Below are positions 57,019-64,000 of a DNA stretch of 64,000 nt, one piece after another (positions within the stretch are counted from its first letter, which is position 1; the number at the start of each line of letters is the position of its first letter). The stretch is from Crocodylus rhombifer. Lineage: Eukaryota > Chordata > Crocodylia > Crocodylidae. The position numbers and the translations under genes were made by a program. The stretch lies in contig JAVSML010020429.1 of the NCBI GenBank assembly GCA_038503035.1, positions 182,511 through 246,510 of the forward strand, given 5' to 3'. The notes under the pieces are model-generated. The model worked only from the letters and a program-made list of their open reading frames with translations. It searched no databases and was not told the origin of the DNA.

Positions 57019-60000
57019 AGCTGCTCTGTAACAATTCATGCATTTTGTAAACTGTCTGGTCACGGGGATATCTACTGCACATACATCTGTATTGCTTTAA
57101 ATCAAGACGGTTATTAAGACAACAGTAGGGAGGAAAAGCATTTGCTCAAAATAACCCACACGGCAATGAACACTTCAAGACGGTGCCTGGGCTACCTCCG
57201 GGCTCCAGCTAAGTTACAAAACCTTACTTTGCTAATAAGAGGTGGGGACTTGAGGAGTTTATTCATACAGGCAGTTAGGAGGGTCTCTTGGTCTTTTCAG
57301 AGAGGAGACAATTATGGAGCTTCTCAGACCTACCTGGGCCTCTCAGAAGGGATGTATGCAGCAGTTACGCCTGCCTAAGCTAGCTACCATCCAAGGATCA
57401 TTTCTTTACAAGAAAAAAATAGGTGGATGCCTAGACCGCTCTACATCTTTTTCTCCAAATGCTTTCTTGCCCCTGTCAACATGCTTTGGCTTAAGAAGGC
57501 TATCTGGTCACAATTCACATCCATGCCCTTAGCCTTTGTCTGCGGTTTTACTAAATGCACCTTAAAAAAAGATAAGCGCCCAATATAGTTCCCTGCCTAC
57601 TTCTAACGTGGCTTCTGTATAAGCTACTGCAAGTTGCTAATAGGAAACCCTAAGTGGCAATGTGGCATGATGAAACAAAACGGGGAAATAACAGAAAGCT
57701 GTGTTCCCAACTCATCTACAGTTTTGCAGCATGGAAGCACGTGCGCTTTTACTGTGCAGGCAGCAAATGCTCTGGGTATGTAATGAGATCAGAGCTTTCT
57801 TGTTAAGTGATTAGCATCAGTGCCTGACCATAGTAAGAGTCTATTCACAAAAGCTTTTTAATGAACACAAACACATTTGCAGAAATCCACGCCAACGTCT
57901 CCAACTTTTGCGGAGGAAATGTCTTCATTAATATTTTAGCTTCCTTCTTCATGTGCTAAAATAACTTAAACATGGAGTGTCTACTTATGCATGCTTCCTC
58001 TAAAAACTAAAGCCAGGTTACTAGCGGTTACGCAGCAATTTAGTGTTATATTAATGTTCGGTGAAAAGCTCATTTTGCTCATTGTCTAAAAGACTTAAAC
58101 GTCATTTGCCCATGCCTTTAGATCTGGCATACGGCAGACCTGTTCTCTTCCAAGCCGTGCTAGTGGAAGCTCCTGGCTTGTGCACAGACTGTGAAAAAGC
58201 CGCTGTGCTGCAGCTATCACAGAACAAAGTGGCACAGCAATCCTCTCCAATAACTTCATATTCCCACCCAAAACCCTCGTCACGCTGGGCTCCGTGAACT
58301 TAGCGCGCAAGATCAAGTGGATGAAAGGATGAAGACTCGCTTGAGGGTGTCGCAAGAAGAACCACTGTTCAGGTTCCCAGCCATGGGAACCATGGGAAAT
58401 GCTTTATTTCGGGGGCATTGCAGATGAACTGCCAGTCATCCAGTGTACGAGCTACCCTGCGTGGGGAGTCTTACTGGGCATCTGCAACATATTTCCCCTT
58501 TAAAAAAAAAAAGATGTGCACGTGTAGGTGCAGGCTGCCCCAGCCCTCCCTACCACGTTAGGTAAAGCCTCCCCACCATTTGAGGGAGGAGCACAGACCA
58601 TTTACACCCTGTTTCTACCTCCAGGTCCCGTACCCGAGAGAGCAGAAAGTAGCCCAGAGCATCTCTGATGCAGTCAGTTCCCACCGTGACCTTACATGTG
58701 CTCAGAGATTTAAAAAAAATAAATAGTGGATATAGTGACAGCACTTACTGGCAAAGCACCTACACCAGGAGTCTGTTGCCTCTGCAAGAGGAAGGTAAAC
58801 CCTGGGTGCAAATCAAGCCCACCGTGTCCCTCCACCCTATAAAGCCCTTTTACCTGCCTCCCCCGCAAGCCCACATTTATTTCTTTCCTCTTCCGCAGCA
58901 TTTAAAGGAGCGCTGGGTGCAAGATGCCCATGATTTATACACAGGTACAATGTCACTTGACAATCTCTCCAGACTCTCCATAGTGTGAAATAAGATTCAG
59001 ACCCTGGCTTTTCCAGCTCTCTGACCTGATGCTTTGGTGGAAGTCCATCTGCAATTAAAATGATGAGCAATCAAGTGCCCTGGGTTTGTCATATCACCAT
59101 AAAATCAGAAGGAGTAGGTACACTTATCTCCCCACCAGCGGCCTGTCTCCTCAGAAGTGCAGCACACTCTCCCATATAAACACCGTGATGTCTGGTGTCT
59201 TAGGAGAAAGATTGTAAAAGGGTGTAATTTCAAAATGGTTTATTTTGACTTTAATGATTTCCCCTTTCGAAACACGGTTCAGCATAAATTAAAGAGAGCT
59301 GTTTAGACAGAAGTGGCGTCAGTGGGAAAAGCCAAATCTTTTGGTATAAAACTGTCAGAATGTCCCATTTCAGCACTTTTTTAAGGTGGGGGCGATTGGC
59401 AATGGTTTACCTTTTCTGACTTTTCCTGGTCTCGTTTCAGTGGGCTGGTATTTGGTGACAAAAAGGGCTTTTTTTAAAAACCAGGCAAACAAACAAAAAA
59501 AACTCCCAACCTCAGCTCTAGTATTAAGCAACTAACATCCTAAACAATAAATCGGCACTGGACAGTTTCTATGAAAGGAGAATCATACGGCAGGATAAAT
59601 AAGCAGGCGAGTGGTTAGCAAAAGGAAGACAATTGTTGAGTGTGTTTGACACCAAGCCACTTCCTCTTCCTAATGACAGGACATGGCTTTTGTTTAGGAC
59701 TAAGACTGAACTGATTTGGGGGAGTTTTTTATAGCATGATTCATTAAAGTCACTTATTTTCAACATGCTTCACAAACGGTTTTGAGTGTGAGGTTAGCAT
59801 TCAGCTCTCACAGGGCCAAATTAGTCCAGCTGGCCTATTATTAACTCTGCTAACTTTGCTATAATTCAGGCTCATTGCAACCACGCCTATGCCCTACCGT
59901 GGCGCTTCCTGCCGATCACAAATCTCTGCTTGGGGACGTAGGTGCTGGAACAACTCATCTCCCACGTTTACCGGAAAGGCTGGGAACTGCTACAAACGGC

Positions 60001-60421
60001 GACATCCAGAGCACCTTTTAAAGACTTGCTCCCACCCACCTATTACATTTTTGTATGATGTTAGATACGTTCTCTGCATGTGGTTCCCCACAACACAAGC
60101 TACTGCCAGAGGCAAACATTTTTAGAGCAAATATGCTGGAGAGAGAAAGATAAAGGAGCCTTAGAGTGTGCTGATGTGCTCAGCAATTTATAGTGTAAAA
60201 AGGTAAGGCATCTGCCAAACCCGGCTGTTAGGAACAAGGTGCCTCCACACAGGCCCATTTTTATGCACGCACTGATGCACGCATGTGTGACACGGGTGTG
60301 AACACAGGCCCCAAATGCAGGGCAGCAACTCCTCCAGGAAAGCACTCATTAAGCCATACCATAGTAGAAGGCAAGCAGAGTTTTCCTGAAACCGGACCAC
60401 TGCTAATGGCATAGATGCAAC
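57019..60421. other. Unique noncoding sequence
   Basis: No gene recognised. A12 tract at about 58501-58512 and A/T-rich patches at 59.2-59.55 kb. Frames up to 106 codons on both strands at 58.0-59.1 kb have no domains. A small perfect hairpin, GGTTCCCA-GCCA-TGGGAACC, lies at 58372-58391. Confidence 0.4.
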
Positions 60422-60620
60422 TTCTGAATTTCATGCACACTCATACGCACACGCGCACACTTGTGAAGGCACGGTGCCACTGCTTAGGTAGCCCATGCGT
60501 GCTTTAATGCCCTTGTGAGTGTCTGAATTTCATGCGTGTTCATGTACACACTTGTGAAGGCACAGTGCCACTGCTTAGGCAGCCCACGCGTGCTTGTGCA
60601 CGCTTTGATGCCCTTGCAAG
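60422..60620. repeat. Tandem duplication, two ~98-bp units
   Basis: TCTGAATTTCATGC starts each unit (60424 and 60522). Both then contain CACACTTGTGAAGGCAC, then GTGCCACTGCTTAGG(T/C)AGCC, GCGTGCTT and ATGCCCTTG. Differences include a CACGCG(CA) expansion in the first unit and a TGTGCACGC insertion in the second. Such a two-copy tandem is a likely seed for a variable minisatellite. No coding sense. Confidence 0.85.
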
Positions 60621-61069
60621 CTTCCCAACTTAACAGACTGCCTCAAATAAGCCCAGATTTCCCGAGTGCAGTTCAACTCCCTCTCCATTATGCAGCCCGT
60701 CCCCCTTCCAATTAAGTACCTCTGTTTTGCCAGTCTCTTGAAGTCCAGTTTCCCTGAAGTCTTTCTGCAAATTCCTAGTTGGAAGAGCACTCGCAGCCGC
60801 CGCACCTTTCATCTGCTGCCTACAACAGCTTTCTCCCCCGGTAGCACTCCCTCTTTTCTCCCTCCCAGCCCAAAAGCTCTTCTGAACTCACCGCATCTTC
60901 CTGCAGGCTCTGAACACCTGTGCGGGTCAGGCAATTAGGCAGCACCTGGGCTGTTTCTCATTCCCCTCCACGCTCTCCACCCACCACAGCTGTTTTGCTC
61001 GGTCTCCGCAAGCAAGCCAAAATTCATTGCAGGGAACCAGCATCTGTGCTGAGAGCTGGCAGGCGGCTT
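60621..61069. other. Unique noncoding sequence
   Basis: Overlapping frames on both strands (up to 90 codons here) are not supported. Pyrimidine-rich stretch at 60.83-60.98 kb. No gene. Confidence 0.4.
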
Positions 61070-61352
61070 AGGACGGAGGTCTGCGACCTTTGCAGACTCA
61101 AGGCCCCCTTTGGAAAATGCCAGCTCCTCGCTCTCGCCGATGTGATTGCAGAAAAATAACAGAGCAATTCTTCTATTGCAAAGCACTCGGAAAGACCCCG
61201 AGACGTCAGCCTGCTCTTGACAAAACACGTTCCTATTGGAAACCGCTGGCTTCGCCTTGGTGAATCGTGTTGGCGCATCTAGCAGCACTAGCACCCTGTG
61301 GCACCCTTGAAAGGATCTCAAGGCACCCCTGGGTGCTGCAAAAAGCACAAAG
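61070..61352. mobile_element. hAT-like nonautonomous element remnant
   Basis: The left side, GAGGTCTGCGACCTTTGCAG then ACTCAAGGCCCCCTTTGG and AAAATGCCAGCTCCTCGC, and the right side, CACCCTGTGGCACCCTTGAA then TCTCAAGGCACCCCTGGG, match the ends I associate with a crocodilian hAT-type repeat (CAACCTTTTCAGACTCAAGGCACCCC…AAATGCCAGCTCC). Exact terminal CAG...CTG bases and target duplications are not preserved. Minus-strand frames of 119 and 173 codons run through it and are unlikely to be genes. Confidence 0.45.
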
Positions 61353-63034
61353 CTGCCCAGAGCAAGCAACAGAGTGAACTCTGCATTGACCGCAGCGTGC
61401 TGCCAGATCCTCACCGTGCATGGGGGGACTCTCAAAAGCAAATCCTCCCCCCCCACATAAAGGCAAAAAGTGCGCTCCTGCTTTCCCTTGTGCCCACGTG
61501 GAAAAAACGCTTGCTGCCCTGCTGAGAGCTCCTCTGCTTAGAGCCTTCCTCAGCCCAGGGCTCATCCTGTTTTCCAGCTCAGTCACAAACACCTGAAAAA
61601 ATGTGTTTTATGCAGAAAGCTCCAACACGGCCTCGCGCACACATGCGCGCACGATAACCCAAGCAGCTGCACAGGAGCACAGTTAGTCGCAGAAAGGAAG
61701 TGACTGCATCCTCCCAGGGAACCTTCCTCCCGTGCTTCGTCTCCTGCCTGCGATGCAGCTTGCTATCTGTACCTCATTCTGTGTCCTAGCCCTTCTGATT
61801 TTATAGCTTATGCTCTTTCTTCAGCCTCACCCATAGCCAAGCCATGTGCCCTAGCTTCCATCTTTATATTAAATTATTTTTTTTGATTTCCTGATCCCTC
61901 GCTCTGTTCCCTTTAGAAAGCGTGAATATCGATAGGCACGGTCAGACTGAGTCCAGCAGTGGCTTTGCTGCGAATACTGAGTCGGGGGAAGCTCAACGTG
62001 GGTTTTCCAGTCCCCAGCTGCTCAAGGCGACGTACCCGACTCGAGCCGTGTTATACACGGAGCAGGGTATGCTGCCCTGCCTGGTCATGCAGCTGCAGCA
62101 GCTGGTACAACGGGGTGGCAGACCTAAAATGTGCCTTGTTTTCACCCAGCCACCCTGGCTGACATAACTGGGCACGCCGCAGCTTGAAGAAATCATTCCC
62201 TGCCCTATGAGACAATCAAAAGTGCAAAGACAGACCGCCAGCCTCTCGTACTGCTCCGTGCAGGCTGCCAGAATGGGCCACAACCTACTCCATGTGCTTT
62301 CAAAAAGGCCTAAAGCGTTGGCCTTTCTCTTCTGTAATTTAATGCAATTTCAAGTCTGAAGCACCAGTAAAACTTTTGCCCAGAATTTGCCAACTTCCCT
62401 GTCCTTTAGCCCCGTGCCTTTGCTGCTTCTTCCTTCGTGATGGATTTTCCAGCTCACCATACAGACTGTAAAAAGCAGCACGGCCTGCTCGAAGACGGCC
62501 GTCGTTCACGTGGCATCATTAACGGAGCCAAGCACCAGCGGCACGTTTTGCATTCAGCTAAGGGGATTGAAATGCTGACCGCGTCGCCTCGTTTCATTGG
62601 GCTGCAAAGCTTCACTCTTAAATCCTGAACGAATTCTGAAACAACGTGTGTAGGACATTTATTAGACAGACACTTGGGAAGCAGAGTGTGACCAAAGATG
62701 AACACAGCCACGTGGGAGAGGCTACTGGCTGAAGGCTTTGCACCGGTGTGTCCGTTTCATTGCTTTTTATTTTCCAGACATGGCGTTAAAGAAATAAAGA
62801 GCATGTGTTTGCAAGAGTGCTCCTCCTGTAGATTTATCCTAGGATCCCAGTATCTTGTGCGGTGATCTGTATTTGCACAAAGCGCGTGCGAAGCAGGTGT
62901 AAAACACTTCTGCTCCAATTGAGTAGCACTTCAAACACCCAAATTGCATGGGTGTAAATAACTGCACAAGCTGACACAGAGATGGCTAGGGGCTGGGTGT
63001 GTAATGGGTAGCCAAGGTTCATTGGGCCACAGAG
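61353..63034. other. Unique noncoding sequence
   Basis: T9 tract at 61878-61886 region and CACACATGCGCGCACG at about 61638. Frames up to 96 codons only. No gene or recognised repeat. Confidence 0.4.
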
Positions 63035-63115
63035 TGAGCAAGACGATGGCACCGTGATTAGAGCCGCTACCTGGGGCGATGCTGAGTTTCAGCCTCTGCT
63101 CCAAGCACGGCTTGT
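63035..63115 (+). repeat. Possible tRNA-derived SINE head (MIR-like)
   Basis: GATGGCACCGTGATTAGAGC followed by GCTACCTGGGGC and GAGTTTCAGCCTCTGCTCC resembles the start of a MIR-type SINE (GTGGTTAGAGC…GTTCAAATCCCAGCTCTGCC). The core that should follow is not recognisable. Confidence 0.4.
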
Positions 63116-63214
63116 GTCCTTTACCTTCAGCAGCAATTGAGTAAAATATAGAGCCAGTCCTCAAAGCAGAACCGCTGAAGCCAACTCCTGAAGCAAGTCT
63201 GACGCTCCCGGGTC

Positions 63215-63545
63215 AGTCAAGGTGCACGCTCAAGAGGAGGGAAGGGCAAGCTCTTCAGGGACGTCCTCAAGGCCCAGTTGAAAAAATGCAACGTCAACAT
63301 CAACTCATAAGAGACTAAATGGAGGAAGAGCCTGGTGCAAGGATCTCGGTACTGAGAAACCTCTCGACAACAACAGGAGATGGAAAAACAGGAGCAGCAG
63401 AAGCATCGTGTTGTGAATCGAACCTACTGTGCGTGCAAACACGTGCCCAAACTTCATCTGAGTCTGTCGATCCCAGACCAGCCTCGTCAACCGTCTTTGG
63501 ACCTGCAGATATGACAGTCGTGCAAGGCCAAGTATTCGAATGGAT
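63215..63545 (+). pseudogene. C-terminal relic of a non-CR1 LINE polyprotein
   Basis: One frame, with three stops, reads GKLFRDVLKAQLKKCNVNIN, then ETKWRKSLVQGSRY, then EMEKQEQQKHRVVNRT, then CACKH. The neighbouring frame then reads VCRSQTSLVNRLWTCR. This order matches the C-terminal tail of endonuclease/reverse-transcriptase LINE polyproteins found in fish and reptiles: an 'R(Y/F)KDVLKxxLKxCNI' block, a WR…EG block, an 'EEKRxxRK' helix, then a CxxC zinc-finger-like 'CRSRIGLxSHLR' block. It is broken by stops at about 63308, 63352 and 63527 and by at least one frameshift, so it is dead. The exact clade (RTE-, Rex- or other) is not fixed. It differs from all CR1 copies in the window. Confidence 0.65.
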
Positions 63546-64000
63546 ATAAGCATAATTTCCCTAACCTCTCCTCCCAGTTTACAACCCCTGAGGCCCTCTC
63601 CCATCCTTGTTAGGACTGTATCCCTAATTAAGCTGCGCTGAAAGATCAAAAGAAACGAACACGAAAGCGCCGACTTAATACAAACTGTTACACGGGTAAA
63701 CCCCACGTTCGGCAGGGCTTGAAGGGGTAGCACAATGCTCGTGATCCGATCTGCGTGCCACCTGGCCGATTTCTGTGCAGCAAACGATTTCGCTGCACGG
63801 AATAAGGAAGGTTTCCAGGCACGTAACTTCCCAGCTGTTAACGTTGCCCCATTTATTTTTCAGATGTTTCTCGTTCCGCTCTACATGGTGCCAGCATAAT
63901 GCACGTGCATTCACCACCAGTATATGCTCTCATCAGATAAGAGGGCACCTACACCTCTTTCATTACATAATGTACTGCATGTATGGTCTAATCAGATCAG
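63546..64000. other. Unique noncoding sequence to window end
   Basis: A 142-codon minus-strand frame (63305-63733) overlaps the LINE relic from the opposite strand and is a shadow of it. The rest shows no gene or repeat that I recognise. Confidence 0.4.

Noticed and set aside
58372..58391. Perfect 8-bp stem hairpin GGTTCCCA-GCCA-TGGGAACC
   Set aside because: Too short to be notable in 64 kb; no T run or other sign of function.
1..64000. CRISPR arrays, bacterial operons, phage or insertion sequences
   Set aside because: No regularly spaced direct repeats, no gene packing and no prokaryotic signals; repeat content is clearly vertebrate.
1..64000. Endogenous retrovirus or other viral insertion
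   Set aside because: I saw no paired long terminal repeats, primer-binding site or gag/pol/env-like frames; the only reverse-transcriptase relics belong to LINEs.

Overview
This window looks like noncoding genomic DNA from a reptile-type vertebrate, most probably a crocodilian, with turtle or bird less likely. The evidence is the repeat content. There are many 5'-truncated CR1 LINEs ending in the GAGGTCCCTTC...CTATGA tail. There are also MIR-type (CORE) SINEs, hAT-type DNA transposon remnants with GGTTGGCCAACCTGTGG ends, and an interspersed family with a GTAGCCGTGTTGGTCT head and a TTTTATTAGACCAACTA block. I see no operons, ribosome binding sites or prokaryotic gene packing. The open reading frames are short, overlap on both strands, and are either low-complexity, transposon-derived or what chance would give. 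I recognise no host protein-coding exon, tRNA gene, rRNA gene or CRISPR array with confidence. The stretch is best read as intergenic or intronic.

Layout. 1-10 kb: unique sequence with small repeat fragments (0.9, 4.6, 7.5 and 7.7 kb) and a GTGTGC minisatellite at 2.1 kb. 10-13.5 kb: a CR1 tail, a (GT)n(AT)n microsatellite, and a nearly complete 346-bp hAT-type MITE beside or inside a CR1 tail. 13.5-25 kb: mostly unique sequence with AT-rich, TAAT-rich islands that resemble conserved noncoding elements. 25.4-26.7 kb: the longest retroelement, a minus-strand CR1 that still shows reverse-transcriptase residues and is interrupted by a younger insertion. 27-29.5 kb: a MIR, then a notable inverted duplication (arms of about 190 bp, 96% identical over the central 102 bp, 788-bp spacer). 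33.1 kb: a 223-bp foldback element. 34-47 kb: two MIRs, several CR1 pieces, a cluster of long C/G homopolymers and a 400-N assembly gap bounded by C runs on both sides. 47-57 kb: three more CR1 copies, two of them closely related to the 37.5-kb copy. 60-64 kb: a 98-bp tandem duplication, a hAT-like remnant, a tRNA-derived SINE head and the decayed C-terminal tail of a different (non-CR1) LINE.

There are no recognisable genes to join into a pathway. The likely host functions are cis-regulatory (the TAAT-rich islands). The dynamic parts are the inverted duplication, the foldback, the homopolymers and the nested transposons. The most unusual items are the 28.3/29.3-kb inverted duplication, the 33.1-kb foldback, the 36.9-46.2-kb homopolymer cluster around the gap, and a weak candidate 48-nt microexon at 46.6 kb. 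Identity and conservation statements come from reading by eye; no alignment or database search was run.
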